Positions 27,167 through 36,322 are shown, counted from the stretch's first letter. The stretch: DNA of 44,410 bases from Nitrosovibrio tenuis (GCF_900109785.1 NZ_FOBH01000017.1:1-44410); one strand, 5' to 3'. Program-made: numbers and translations. Notes: generated from the sequence alone by a model not told the origin.

Positions 27167-27673
27167 TCAAGCATGGGCTCGTTCCAGAGCCGCCAAAGCT
27201 GCATCGTAGTTGGGCTCGTCCTTGATCTCCGGCACCAGCTCAGCGTACGTTACTTTATCATTTTCATCCAATACTACGACGGCGCGAGCTGTGATGCCTG
27301 CCAGCGGGCTATCAGTGATGGCAACGCCATAATTTTTCATGAATTCAGACCCACGCATGGTTGAAAGCGGCACCACCTTATCCAGACCTTCCATATCGCA
27401 GAAGCGGCTCATTGCGAAAGGCAGATCCGCAGCGATTATCAATACTGCGGTATTCTCCATATTGCTCGCTTTCTCATTGAACTTTCGGGTGGAGAGGGCG
27501 CAGACGGGTGTGTCGAGGCTGGGGACGATGTTGAGTACTTTCTTCTTGCCCGTAAAATCGGCCAGCGTGACGTCTTTTAAATCCCTGTTCACAAGCGAAA
27601 AATCGGGCGCCGTATCGCCTACCTTCGGGAACGTTCCTTCGATTTTGATGGGGTTGCCTGCGAGAGTGACCAT
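27167..27673 (-). CDS. tpx: Thiol peroxidase (atypical 2-Cys peroxiredoxin)
   Basis: Tpx reduces hydrogen peroxide and organic hydroperoxides with electrons from thioredoxin. The 168-residue protein has family length and the motifs [30 protein letters not shown] with the peroxidatic C58, and the resolving C92 in [14 protein letters not shown] lies upstream of the ATG. It sits on the same strand between gcvPA and gcvPB (54 and 137 bp away), so it may be transcribed with the glycine cleavage genes. Confidence 0.96.
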   Translation of the reverse strand: MVTLAGNPIKIEGTFPKVGDTAPDFSLVNRDLKDVTLADFTGKKKVLNIVPSLDTPVCALSTRKFNEKASNMENTAVLIIAADLPFAMSRFCDMEGLDKVVPLSTMRGSEFMKNYGVAITDSPLAGITARAVVVLDENDKVTYAELVPEIKDEPNYDAALAALERAHA

Positions 27674-27727
27674 GCCGTTCTCCTTAAGTTGAGGGTGTAG
27701 TCGAAGTAACTAAAATCAATCAAACAA

Positions 27728-29086
27728 TTAAAGCTGATCGAGCGTCTGGCCTAAATGCTCGGCATAGCTCGCCAAATCCGCCGAAGTCTTGGTTTCGGTG
27801 GCGCATATCAGCATTGCGCTGCCAAGTTCAGGATAATATTCTTCCAGGTTCAGCCCACCGAGAATTCGCCGGGATTTAAGCTTGTCCAACACATCTTTGA
27901 CCGGCATCGGAAGAGAAATCGCTGCTTCGTGGAACAGCGGTCCATCAAAAATTCTCCTCACTCCCTTCAAGCTTTCTAGCTTGTCCAACAATGCCAGTGT
28001 ATTTGCATGGGATTGCACGGCGGTCCGACGCAGGCCCTCCGGGCCCATCAGGGACAAGTAAATGGTAGCCGCTGTGACCATCAGTCCTTGGTTCGTGCAG
28101 ATATTGGAGGTCGCCTTGGAGCGGCGGATATGCTGTTCGCGCGCCTGAAGCGTAAGTACAAAGCCGGATTTGCCATCCTGGTCCGTCGTACGGCCAATAA
28201 TACGCCCCGGCATTTGACGTACCAGCGCCTGCTTGCAAGCCATGAAGCCGAAATAGGGGCCGCCGCTCGAAAGCGGGATTCCTAAAGGCTGACCTTCACC
28301 TACGGCCACATCCGCGCCCGTTTCTCCCCATTCGCCAGGCGGGGTGAGGAGTGCAAGTGCCATGGGATTGACCACACCGATAGCCAGTGCGTTTTTACCG
28401 TGAGCCCAATCGGTAAGGCTGTCAACCTCTTCGAGTACCCCAAAAAAGTTGGGCTGCGGAATGACCAGTGCAGCGAATTCCTCGTTGCCGAACTCATCCA
28501 GGCTTTCCATTAACGTCCGGCCAGACTTTGGGCAGTAGGGGAGTTCAACCACCTCAATACCCTGATTCCGAACAATGGCGCGCACGACGCTACGATATAC
28601 AGGATGGACCGTTGCAGGCATTAATATACGCCGGGAGGACTTATGCGAGCGCACGGCCATTAATGCCGCCTCAGCCAGAGCAGACGCGCCGTCGTACATG
28701 CTCGCATTGGATACGTCCATTCCGGTCAGCGAGGCCATGATGGTTTGATATTCATATAACAGTTGCAGCGTCCCCTGGCTTGCTTCCGCCTGATAGGGCG
28801 TATAAGAGGAATAAAACTCGCCGCGCGTAGTGATCTGCCACACTGCTGCAGGGATGTGGTGCTCATAGGCACCCGCCCCGATGAAATTGAGATAGCGTCC
28901 GTCCGTCTCGGCCCGCTCCAGCATCAGCCTTGAGACTTCCATTTCATTTAAGCCGGGCGGTACCCCCTTCAAGCCGGCGCTTTTCAGCGCGGGCGGAATT
29001 TCATCGAACAGATCATCAATAGAATTGGCGCCGATGCTCGCAAGCATCGCCTGTACATCTTCTTCAGTATGGGGAATGAACGGCAT
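27728..29086 (-). CDS. gcvPA: Glycine dehydrogenase (decarboxylating) subunit 1
   Basis: GcvPA is the partner subunit of GcvPB in the two-subunit P protein. The 452-residue product has the N-terminal [79 protein letters not shown], and [21 protein letters not shown]. These are conserved in the subunit-1 family. It lies 92 bp downstream of gcvH and upstream of tpx. Confidence 0.96.
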   Translation of the reverse strand: MPFIPHTEEDVQAMLASIGANSIDDLFDEIPPALKSAGLKGVPPGLNEMEVSRLMLERAETDGRYLNFIGAGAYEHHIPAAVWQITTRGEFYSSYTPYQAEASQGTLQLLYEYQTIMASLTGMDVSNASMYDGASALAEAALMAVRSHKSSRRILMPATVHPVYRSVVRAIVRNQGIEVVELPYCPKSGRTLMESLDEFGNEEFAALVIPQPNFFGVLEEVDSLTDWAHGKNALAIGVVNPMALALLTPPGEWGETGADVAVGEGQPLGIPLSSGGPYFGFMACKQALVRQMPGRIIGRTTDQDGKSGFVLTLQAREQHIRRSKATSNICTNQGLMVTAATIYLSLMGPEGLRRTAVQSHANTLALLDKLESLKGVRRIFDGPLFHEAAISLPMPVKDVLDKLKSRRILGGLNLEEYYPELGSAMLICATETKTSADLASYAEHLGQTLDQL

Positions 29087-29178
29087 GGTTTGTTCCGTGG
29101 TTTCTACAAATACGAATACTGAACGGCAGGAAGAAATAAGACTTGAAATACCATCGGGCCTTATTTATTCCAGTTGAC

Positions 29179-29568
29179 TCAGTGATCCTCGCTTTCCAAC
29201 ATTTTCTGGTAGCCTGCGGCATCCATAAGATGATTCAGATCGGCGGCATTGACCGGTTTTAGTTTGAAAAGCCATGCAGCGTAGGCGTCCTGGTTGATTT
29301 TCTCAGGGGCCAGTTCGAGATCGGGGTTAACCGCAGTGACTTCCCCTGCGATGGGCGAGTATACGTCAGCCGCCGCTTTGACGGACTCGACGACAGCACA
29401 TTCTTCCCCCTGTTTGAGTTTGCGTCCTATAGCCGGGGTTTCCACGAATACCATATCTCCCAGCAGCTCTTGGGCATGCTGGGTTATACCGATCATCGCG
29501 GTGCCGTCGTTTTCCAGCCTTACCCACTCGTGGGATTTGGTATATCTTAAATCGCTTGGAATACTCAT
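29179..29568 (-). CDS. gcvH: Glycine cleavage system H protein
   Basis: GcvH is the small lipoyl carrier that shuttles the aminomethyl group between the P, T and L proteins. The 129-residue protein has the lipoylated lysine K64 in [19 protein letters not shown], the N-terminal [13 protein letters not shown] and the C-terminal [14 protein letters not shown] lies upstream of the ATG. It follows gcvT by 42 bp. Confidence 0.97.
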   Translation of the reverse strand: MSIPSDLRYTKSHEWVRLENDGTAMIGITQHAQELLGDMVFVETPAIGRKLKQGEECAVVESVKAAADVYSPIAGEVTAVNPDLELAPEKINQDAYAAWLFKLKPVNAADLNHLMDAAGYQKMLESEDH

Positions 29569-29610
29569 GTTTTTGCTCCGGAATTGAATGACATTATTCT
29601 GCTGTCCAAA

Positions 29611-30693
29611 TCAAACCAAAATTTTGCCGTTTCTGACGAATGGATATTTCACCGCTTTTGCTCGCAGCGGCTTGTCCCGTACGATTACCTGAACTTCATC
29701 GCCAGCATTGATTGACAACGGCACACGCGCGAGCGCGATGGACTGATTGAGCGTCGGAGAAAAGCCTCCGCTGGTGATTTCGCCGTCGCTCGTATCGCCC
29801 GGAATGGCAATTTTCTGATGACTGCGCAGCACGCCTCGATCCAGCAAGACCAAACCTATGAGCTGTTGCCTTGCGGGTGCCGCAAGAAGCGCCTGCTTGC
29901 CGATAAACTCACGATCGGTTTTCAGATCAACCGTCCAGCCCAGCCCGGATTCCAGCGGGCTAGTGGTTTCATCCATGTCCTGGCCATAAAGATTCATACC
30001 GGCCTCAAGCCGTAACGTATCACGCGCCCCCAGCCCCGCGGGCGCAACACCAGCGGCCAAGAGCGCATTCCAGAACTCTACGGCATCGCTCGAGGGCAGC
30101 ATGATTTCAAAGCCGTCCTCACCGGTATAGCCGGTCCGCGCGATAAAGTATTGGTCGAACAGTACGGCCTGGAACAGCTTCAGCCCCTCGGTTACAGCCT
30201 GAGACCCCGCAATGACTTCCCAAACCCTGGCGCGGGCGTTAGGTCCTTGTACCGCAATCATTGCCAGATCGCGGCGCGGAATAATTTCCAATCCTGGAGC
30301 GAGCTCATCGCGTTTTGCCAGCATCCACGCCATGTCCTTATCAGCGGTACCAGCATTGACGACCATGCGGAAGTGCGATTCCGAAAGATAATAAATGATG
30401 AGATCATCTATTACGCCGCCCCGGGGATTAAGCATGCAGGAATAGAGTGCTTTACCCGACTGCAGAAGTTTGTCCACATTGTTGGCAACCAGCCGCCGCA
30501 AGAAATCGCGCGCGCCATCGCCTTTTATATCTACGGCCAACATATGCGACACGTCAAACATGCCCGCATCACGGCGCACCTTATGATGCTCGTCAAGCTG
30601 AGAACCGTAATGCAGAGGCATATCCCAGCCGCCAAAGTCGACCATCTTGGCGTTCATGTCGTGGTGGGTCTGATTAAGAGAGGTTGTTTTCAC
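29611..30693 (-). CDS. gcvT: Glycine cleavage system T protein (aminomethyltransferase)
   Basis: GcvT releases ammonia from the H-protein-bound aminomethyl group and transfers the one-carbon unit to tetrahydrofolate. The 360 residues show FGGWDMPLHYGSQLDEHHKVRRDAGMFDVSHM, NPRGGVIDDLIIYYL, VNAGTADKDMAWM, GYTGEDGFEIM, GLGARDTLRLEAGMNLYGQDMDE and the catalytic-site region GLGWTVDLKTDREFIGKQAL. The start is GTG at 30693 with GAGGT (30702-30706) as ribosome site, directly behind the riboswitch terminator. First gene of the operon, under glycine riboswitch control. Confidence 0.96.
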   Translation of the reverse strand: MKTTSLNQTHHDMNAKMVDFGGWDMPLHYGSQLDEHHKVRRDAGMFDVSHMLAVDIKGDGARDFLRRLVANNVDKLLQSGKALYSCMLNPRGGVIDDLIIYYLSESHFRMVVNAGTADKDMAWMLAKRDELAPGLEIIPRRDLAMIAVQGPNARARVWEVIAGSQAVTEGLKLFQAVLFDQYFIARTGYTGEDGFEIMLPSSDAVEFWNALLAAGVAPAGLGARDTLRLEAGMNLYGQDMDETTSPLESGLGWTVDLKTDREFIGKQALLAAPARQQLIGLVLLDRGVLRSHQKIAIPGDTSDGEITSGGFSPTLNQSIALARVPLSINAGDEVQVIVRDKPLRAKAVKYPFVRNGKILV

Positions 30694-30706
30694 AGATCGC
30701 TACCTC

Positions 30707-30743
30707 AAAAAAAGGGGTGAAGTCACGTTAGTGACCTCACCCC
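30707..30743 (-). terminator. Terminator of the glycine riboswitch expression platform
   Basis: On the minus strand GGGGTGAgGTCAC (30743-30731), loop TAAC, GTGACtTCACCCC (30726-30714), then a run of seven or more T (plus-strand A run 30707-30713). It sits immediately after the second aptamer and just before the gcvT ribosome site, as expected for a transcriptional glycine riboswitch. Confidence 0.9.
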
Positions 30744-30836
30744 TCTGTCCTTTTTACCTGAGAGATTACGGAATATCGTCCGTATTGCCCCTTCGGTGGC
30801 CGAAGACCCGATACGGGCGCGCCGGCACTCTCCAGA
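30744..30836 (-). promoter_or_regulatory. Glycine riboswitch, second aptamer
   Basis: The minus strand reads CTGGAGAGTGCCGG, later CACCGAAGGGGCAA, then AATCTCTCAGGTAAAAAGGA and CAGAGG. These are the conserved core blocks of the glycine (gcvT) riboswitch. It lies between the first aptamer and the terminator hairpin, upstream of gcvT. Glycine binding would change folding of the terminator. Confidence 0.93.
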
Positions 30837-30877
30837 TTGCCTGTTGCAAGCGGTTTTAACCGATCAATCAACTTGAT

Positions 30878-30948
30878 CTACGCCTAAGCGATTCCGGGGG
30901 GTTGCGCCTTCGGCCGCGACGACGAAATCGACGCGCTCTTCCGCTTGA
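30878..30948 (-). promoter_or_regulatory. Glycine riboswitch, first aptamer
   Basis: Upstream of the second aptamer the minus strand has CGGAAGAGCGCG, GGCCGAAGGCGCAAC and GGAATCGCTTAGGCG. These match the same conserved blocks less strictly, so the riboswitch is of the tandem type, with a linker of about 40 bases. A plausible promoter upstream is TTGTAT, 18 bases, TATAGT (minus strand, around 30972-31001), of low confidence. Confidence 0.75.
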
Positions 30949-31339
30949 ACTATAAATGGCAGAACTCGAACTATACTCCAGCAAACCGGTTCAATACAAG
31001 GTATAACTATGTTCCATGGCCGCCGCGGCGGCTGCTCCTGTCTCCGTTTTTAAAAAAAAGGATATTTGCCAAGGAATTCCCGATATTCCGGTTCCAGTAT
31101 TGGACGTACAGTAGGCCACGAAAAGTTTGAAAGGTAAAATTGTGTTTTCTTCAATAACATCATTGCTTACCATGCAATCCCAAGCGATCGGCGGCCGGAT
31201 TCGGAATTATGGTGGTATCTTATTCCATCCATCCAGGTCGAGCCTTGCAGAAGCTTGACACATCATTTATTCAGACCCCTTGGAGATAGGGTCCTTTATA
31301 GCCTGCCCCCTTCAGCGTTTCGTAAAAATATTAAGCAAT
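30949..31339. other. Intergenic region between the gcv riboswitch and the AAA-SPOR gene
   Basis: About 390 bp hold the start of the leftward gcv transcript and the upstream region of the rightward AAA-SPOR gene. A perfect TTGACA occurs at 31255-31260 but has no -10 box at proper spacing. I see no gene here. Confidence 0.4.
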
Positions 31340-32959
31340 ATGTATCTGAGCCACTTCGGGTTATCTGAACAGCCGTTCCCCCATCAGGATCCGATGGGTA
31401 ATGATTTTTTTTACGGAGGAGCTAACCGGGGCTTGATGCTGGACGCACTTATTTATGTGCTTACGCATGGTGAGGGTGCGGAGGGGATTATCACGGTAAC
31501 TGGAGAATGTGGCAGCGGCAAAACAACATTGTGTCACTCGTTGATGAAGCGGTTGCCTGCGCAGATGCAAACGATTTACCTCACCCAGCCAGTTTCAACG
31601 CTGGAAGAATTCCTCAACTTGATAAGCCGTCAGCTAAAGTCTGACCTGGCCGGACTGGCAGGGAAAGGCGTCGAAGAAAACTGTACCTGTGCACCTCGCG
31701 ACGCCTTGGCGGCAGAACTACAATGTTTGCTGAACGAAAAATATGCCGCAGGCAAACGGATAGTATTGCTGATCGATGAGACGCAAGAGTTATCAGCCGA
31801 GATACTGGACGAGTTGAGAGCCCTTTATGAGGTCGAGTCGCCCCACCACAAGCTGCTGCAAATTGTCTTGCTTGGACAGAACGAGCTTGGGCACACTCTG
31901 ACCTTGCCACAGATGCGCAAGCTTAAGGGTTGCGTTACTCATCATTTTGAGTTGAAGCCGTTCAATCGCAAAGCGGTGGAGGAGTATCTGATATCGCGCA
32001 TGCGCGCAGCCGGCCATCGCGGGCCAGTCGTGTTTACTCCGCCAGCGATAAAGTTGATCAGCATGGCCTCTGGCGGCCTTATCCATTCACTTAACATTCT
32101 CGCTGACAGGTCGCTCGAGACAGCCTCTTCCACGGGTTCACCTGATGTAACTGCGGACCACGTTAAGGCGGCCATCAAGGATAGCGGAATCCAGTACAGT
32201 TTCAACTGGCGGAACTGGTCTGATTGGTTCGATCTGAACCATCGCGCAGTCGGCGCGAGCGCTGTGATTACCGTGACAGTGCTGGGCCTGCTGGGTTGGT
32301 TTGCCCTTCGCTCTCCTTCTGCGGAGGTTTCCTCTGTCGTCGCTTCAGCGCCGTCTGAAGCAGCCCCATCGGCGCAAGTTCCCATCATGGCGCCTGCCCC
32401 GGCGCCTATACCGGCACTCGTCCCCGCGCCCGTACCTGCGCCTGTGCCGGCTTATCCACCCACCGCCGCATCGATGCCCGGGAACACTCCTTCCCCAGCT
32501 TCAACGGCTGGATCCTCACCCCATGCATCTCCCGAAACTGCTGCGGCAACGAGAAACACGCAGGATCAGCCGGCCACTGCGGCCATGCAACAGCGGTCTG
32601 GCAAGTCTTATATTGGCGGAGTCAAGCTGGAAGGCTATGCACTGCTCGAGCAGCGGGTCGAGGCAACGACGAAGAGCATGGCGACAGTGGATAAAAATCA
32701 ATATACGATTCAGCTGTTTTCAACAGATAACGTTCAGCCCGACCGCATGGAAAGATTTTTGGTTCGAGCTCAGAAACTGGTCGATTTATCCGATCTTTAT
32801 GTGCATACGGTAAACGACGGAGAAAAAGCGAAATTCAGGGTCACATACGGCATCTATCCCGATCGCAATCAGGCCGCTGCGGCAATAAACGAACTTCCGC
32901 AAAAGTATCAAAGCTCTTTTCACCCCGAGCCGTCTACCTGGGGCGACCTGAGTCGTTAG
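31340..32959 (+). CDS. ExeA-like AAA ATPase with C-terminal SPOR domain (DamX-like)
   Basis: The 539-residue protein starts MYLSHFGLSEQPFPHQDP, as in ExeA/GspA-type ATPases. The ATPase domain has Walker A TGECGSGKTTL, Walker B VLLIDETQEL and a helical region up to about residue 290. A membrane helix follows (about 312-332, VITVTVLGLLGWFAL), then a proline/alanine-rich linker of about 100 residues with PAPVPA repeats, and a C-terminal SPOR domain (about 445-535, QYTIQLFSTDN...GIYPDRNQAAAAINELP). SPOR domains bind denuded septal peptidoglycan, so a role at the cell envelope or in division is likely; ExeA proteins help place type II secretion channels through peptidoglycan. The ATG at 31340 fits the family N-terminus better than an upstream TTG at 31280. 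Confidence 0.85.
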   Translation: MYLSHFGLSEQPFPHQDPMGNDFFYGGANRGLMLDALIYVLTHGEGAEGIITVTGECGSGKTTLCHSLMKRLPAQMQTIYLTQPVSTLEEFLNLISRQLKSDLAGLAGKGVEENCTCAPRDALAAELQCLLNEKYAAGKRIVLLIDETQELSAEILDELRALYEVESPHHKLLQIVLLGQNELGHTLTLPQMRKLKGCVTHHFELKPFNRKAVEEYLISRMRAAGHRGPVVFTPPAIKLISMASGGLIHSLNILADRSLETASSTGSPDVTADHVKAAIKDSGIQYSFNWRNWSDWFDLNHRAVGASAVITVTVLGLLGWFALRSPSAEVSSVVASAPSEAAPSAQVPIMAPAPAPIPALVPAPVPAPVPAYPPTAASMPGNTPSPASTAGSSPHASPETAAATRNTQDQPATAAMQQRSGKSYIGGVKLEGYALLEQRVEATTKSMATVDKNQYTIQLFSTDNVQPDRMERFLVRAQKLVDLSDLYVHTVNDGEKAKFRVTYGIYPDRNQAAAAINELPQKYQSSFHPEPSTWGDLSR

Positions 32960-33115
32960 GGTGTATCTGAACAAATCCACCGCTGGGATGTCCGGCGGTT
33001 ATCGATAGCTTCCGTAACCGCATACACTATTTCGTACGGCACTTCCGATGTCGGGGTGAGCAACGCATAATGCTACAATGATGCTGTTACATTAAATAAA
33101 TACGATCAGTATTCT

Positions 33116-34408
33116 ATGCCAGTACCCCATCTTGCTGCTGCCCGCAGCGGACCGATCATCGATCTGGAGCGATGCATCATCAATGCCATGCCCTCTATCG
33201 AGCATTGGTTGCGAAATCAATGGCAAACGCATACTGTGCCTTTCTACTGCTCTGTGGATTTACGCAACAGCGGCTTCAAGCTCGCGCCGGTAGATACTAA
33301 TTTGTTCCCCGGGGGGTTCAATAATCTCAATCCCGAATTCATGCCATTATGCGTGCAGGCAATGATGGCGGCCGTTGAGAAAATATGCGCCGACGCGCGC
33401 AACGTACTACTGATCCCCGAAAGCCATACACGCAACATTTTTTACCTGCAAAACCTCGCTACGTTGCAGGCCATCATGCGGCACGCGGGCCTGAATATTC
33501 GCATTGGCACCCTGCTGCCAGAAATCACGACCCCGACCACAATTGATCTTCCGGACGGCGTCAAGCTCATCCTCGAGCCAGTTCAGCGCAAGGGTAATCG
33601 GTTGGTTACAGAAGACTTCGACCCTTGCGCCGTGCTCCTGAATAATGACCTCTCCACAGGTGTTCCTCCGATCCTGCAAAATCTTGAGCAGATTATCATT
33701 CCGCCTCTTCGTGCAGGATGGGCGACGCGGCGCAAATCTCAGCATTTCGCGGCTTACGATAACGTCGCGCTACAATTTGCCGGCCTGATTGGCATCGACC
33801 CGTGGCTCATCAATCCATATTTCGCGTCCTGCGGGAAAATTAATTTTCGCGAGAAGAAAGGGGAAGACTGCGTCGCAAGCACCGTAGACGAAATCCTGCA
33901 TGACATTCGGGAAAAATATGCTGAATACGGGGTCAGGGAAGATCCGTTCGTCATTGTCAAAGCCGATGCCGGTACTTATGGGATGGGCATCATGACGGTG
34001 AAGGACGGCTCGGAAGTTCGAGCCCTTAACCGCAGGCAGCGCAACAAGATGGCGGTGGTGAAGGAAGGTTTGCAGGTCACGGAAGTCATGGTGCAGGAAG
34101 GGGTTTATACGTTTGAAAGTATCAATGAAGCAGTGGCGGAACCGGTGATTTACATGATCGACCATTATGTCGTAGGCGGCTTCTACCGTGTGCATACGGG
34201 ACGGGGCATCGATGAAAATCTGAATGCTCCGGGTATGCAGTTTGTGCCGCTGGCCTTTGAAGATACCTGTCTGTTGCCGGACCGTGAAGCGCGACCGGGC
34301 TGCAGCGCCAACCGGTTTTATGCGTATGGGGTAATAGCGCGCCTGGCGCTGCTTGCGGCGGCGCAAGAGCTGGAAAAGACTGGTGAACGCACTGGCTCTA
34401 CGGTTTAA
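33116..34408 (+). CDS. gshA: Glutamate-cysteine ligase, Acidithiobacillus-type
   Basis: GshA makes gamma-glutamylcysteine, the first step of glutathione synthesis. The 430-residue product matches the distinct GshA family known from Acidithiobacillus and many betaproteobacteria rather than the E. coli type. Recognisable segments are FYCSVDLRNSGFKLAPVDTNLFPGGFNNL near the N-terminus, LIPESHTRN, VKADAGTYGMGIMTV, VMVQEGVYTFE, and VGGFYRVHTGRG. No strong ribosome site is seen. It is followed by a 260-bp inserted element and then gshB. The TAA stop is part of the TTAA target site. Confidence 0.93.
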   Translation: MPVPHLAAARSGPIIDLERCIINAMPSIEHWLRNQWQTHTVPFYCSVDLRNSGFKLAPVDTNLFPGGFNNLNPEFMPLCVQAMMAAVEKICADARNVLLIPESHTRNIFYLQNLATLQAIMRHAGLNIRIGTLLPEITTPTTIDLPDGVKLILEPVQRKGNRLVTEDFDPCAVLLNNDLSTGVPPILQNLEQIIIPPLRAGWATRRKSQHFAAYDNVALQFAGLIGIDPWLINPYFASCGKINFREKKGEDCVASTVDEILHDIREKYAEYGVREDPFVIVKADAGTYGMGIMTVKDGSEVRALNRRQRNKMAVVKEGLQVTEVMVQEGVYTFESINEAVAEPVIYMIDHYVVGGFYRVHTGRGIDENLNAPGMQFVPLAFEDTCLLPDREARPGCSANRFYAYGVIARLALLAAAQELEKTGERTGSTV

Positions 34409-34672
34409 GGAATCTCTGGACAAGCCCTCGCGGAGCGGCATGGCTGGTAAAATGGGAACGATCACAAGGCGCACACGACGCAGAGGTCGCAGTTGAGCCC
34501 GCGATCGTATTTGTCAAGTCTCTTATGCCGGCCAGTGTACTTGAGGTCGCACCTTCCTTCGGATGGCACTGCTTCGCCCTGCGAAGTCGCGCCATTCGCT
34601 TCGTCGCCTTACGCGTCTCATCCCGGAAAGCCGTTGTCGCACCCGCGTGGGACTTATTCAGAGATTTCTTAA
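34405..34672. mobile_element. MITE-like element with IS5-type ends between gshA and gshB
   Basis: The 260-bp segment 34409-34668 is bounded by imperfect inverted repeats: left GGAATCTCTGGACAAG, right (minus strand) GAAATCTCTGAATAAG, 13 of 16 matching, with further similarity inward (CGCGG). Direct TTAA copies flank it at 34405-34408 and 34669-34672. This fits the YTAR target duplication of the IS5 group, whose ends begin with GGAA and contain GAA-AAG. No transposase is present, so it is a non-autonomous (MITE-like) element or a deleted IS. Removing it and one TTAA restores GTTTAATGAAA, where the gshA stop and the gshB start overlap. Confidence 0.75.
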
Positions 34673-35622
34673 TGAAACTTGCCTTTATTCTCGATCAACT
34701 CGATTCAATTAAGACATCTAAAGACTCAAGCTTTGCCATGATGCGCGAAGCGGCTTTTCGCGGTCATCAACTATTCTCCTTACAACAGGGGGACCTGGTA
34801 TGGAGGAGAAGCGAGACCACCGGGTTTGCGCGTGCGTTGGAGTTAACCGGTGAGGAAGGGGAAGCGCATCGCTGGTATCGTGCAGGTGAGCCGGAGGAAG
34901 TATCATTGCGGGAATTCGATGCGGTGATGATGCGCAAGGATCCGCCGTTCGACATGGAATATATCTATAGTACTTATTTGCTGGAGTTGGCGGAAAGCCA
35001 TGGCGCCCCTGTTATCAATAGTCCGCGCGCTGTGCGGGACCATAACGAGAAGCTTGCGATAGCGAAGTTTGCTCAATATACCCCACCTACGCTGGTGACA
35101 AGGCAGGAACATTTAATCCGGGAATTTCTTGCCGAATACCACGATATCGTGCTCAAACCTTTGGATGGCATGGGCGGAGCAAGTATTTTTCGCGTTCACC
35201 GTGATGATCACAATATAGGTGTCATCATCGAGACTCTTACACATTACGGTACCCGTACGGTAATGGCTCAGCGATATATTCCCGAGATTTCCGAAGGGGA
35301 TAAGCGCATTCTGCTGATAGCAGGCAGCGCTGTGCCATACTCGCTCGCACGCATTCCCAGGCCGGGAGAATCGCGTGGTAATCTTACCGCGGGGGGTACG
35401 GGCGTTGCGAGGCCGCTAACCAGACGCGACCGTGAAATCGCCGAAGCACTCGGGCCCGCACTCTATGATAATGGCTTAATGCTGGTGGGTTTGGACGTTA
35501 TTGGCGACTATCTCACCGAGATCAATGTCACCAGTCCCACCTGCATGCGAGAAATCTCGGATCAGACCGGCTTCAATGTAGCTGGAATGATGATGGATGC
35601 GCTTGAAAACACATGTTCCTGA
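34672..35622 (+). CDS. gshB: Glutathione synthetase
   Basis: GshB joins gamma-glutamylcysteine and glycine to glutathione. The 316-residue protein has the prokaryotic GSH synthetase layout: N-terminal MKLAFILDQLDSIKTSKDSSFAMMREA, MMRKDPPFDMEYIYSTYLLE, and the ATP-grasp region with DIVLKPLDGMGGASIFRV, RYIPEISEGDKRILLI, RGNLTAGGTGVARPLT and the final LDVIGDYLTEINVTSPTCMREI. The frame remains open upstream through the inserted element to 34525, but the family N-terminus begins at 34672. The ATG shares its A with the TTAA target site and now lacks a good ribosome site. Confidence 0.95.
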   Translation: MKLAFILDQLDSIKTSKDSSFAMMREAAFRGHQLFSLQQGDLVWRRSETTGFARALELTGEEGEAHRWYRAGEPEEVSLREFDAVMMRKDPPFDMEYIYSTYLLELAESHGAPVINSPRAVRDHNEKLAIAKFAQYTPPTLVTRQEHLIREFLAEYHDIVLKPLDGMGGASIFRVHRDDHNIGVIIETLTHYGTRTVMAQRYIPEISEGDKRILLIAGSAVPYSLARIPRPGESRGNLTAGGTGVARPLTRRDREIAEALGPALYDNGLMLVGLDVIGDYLTEINVTSPTCMREISDQTGFNVAGMMMDALENTCS

Positions 35623-35658
35623 AAATTAATATCAACCAGCGTAAATAATTTAAAAAAC

Positions 35659-36048
35659 ATGATCGGGATTTTAATTGTTTCTCACGGCAATCTGGGTGAC
35701 AGCCTGATCCATTGCGCCAACCATGTCATGGGCGACAACTCGCGACATCTGACAGGATTGAGCATCACCACTCAAGATGACCCCGATAAAGCCGTTGGCA
35801 AAGCGCTGGGATTGATCAAACAGCTCGATCAGGGGGATGGAGTGCTGATACTGTGCGATATATGCGGTGCAACGCCATGCAATATAGCCAGTCGCTTGAT
35901 CAGTCCCGGCAGAGTGGAATGTCTCGCGGGCGTCAATCTGCCCATGCTGGTGCGAGCGCTCACTTACCGCACCGAGTCGCTTGCGGTCGCAGCGGAGAAG
36001 GCATTGATGGGTGGTAGAGATGGCGTTATTCGTCTTTTCTCACCATAA
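35659..36048 (+). CDS. PTS EIIA component, mannose family
   Basis: The 129-residue protein fits the EIIA-Man fold: MIGILIVSHGNLGDSLI with the phosphorylated histidine at H9, a central GDGVLILCDICGATPCNIASRL, and a C-terminal NLPMLVRALTYR. No EIIB or membrane EIIC is nearby, so it probably acts as a regulatory phosphorylation target, as in other betaproteobacteria with an incomplete PTS. It lies 36 bp after gshB and 4 bp before the HPr start. Confidence 0.9.
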   Translation: MIGILIVSHGNLGDSLIHCANHVMGDNSRHLTGLSITTQDDPDKAVGKALGLIKQLDQGDGVLILCDICGATPCNIASRLISPGRVECLAGVNLPMLVRALTYRTESLAVAAEKALMGGRDGVIRLFSP

Positions 36049-36052
36049 CATC

Positions 36053-36322
36053 ATGCAACAGAGAGAGATCAAGATCCTGAACAAATTGGGATTGCATGCG
36101 CGGGCTTCCGCAAAGCTTACCCAGTTGGCAGGACAATTTCGCAGCGAAGTATGGATATCCCGTAACGGTCGCAAGGTCAATGCGAAGAGCATTATGGGCG
36201 TCATGATGCTTGCCGCCAGTCAAGGCGTCATCTTGGGCATCGAAACAACTGGCGTGGATGAAATCGAAGCAATGCAAGCGCTGGTAAACCTGATCGACGA
36301 GCGTTTCGGAGAAAGCGAGTGA
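36053..36322 (+). CDS. ptsH: Phosphocarrier protein HPr
   Basis: HPr passes phosphate from enzyme I to EIIA proteins. The 89-residue protein has the active H15 in NKLGLHARASAKL and S46 in the KVNAKSIMGVMML segment, the site used by HPr kinase/phosphorylase where that enzyme is present. I start at the ATG at 36053, which gives the normal HPr length; upstream ATGs would add 11-14 residues overlapping the EIIA gene. The stop overlaps the GTG start of enzyme I. Confidence 0.94.
   Translation: MQQREIKILNKLGLHARASAKLTQLAGQFRSEVWISRNGRKVNAKSIMGVMMLAASQGVILGIETTGVDEIEAMQALVNLIDERFGESE

Noticed and set aside
34525-34671. N-terminal extension of glutathione synthetase
   Set aside because: The frame stays open into the inserted element, but the conserved protein starts at the ATG at 34672 and the extension is not like any synthetase.
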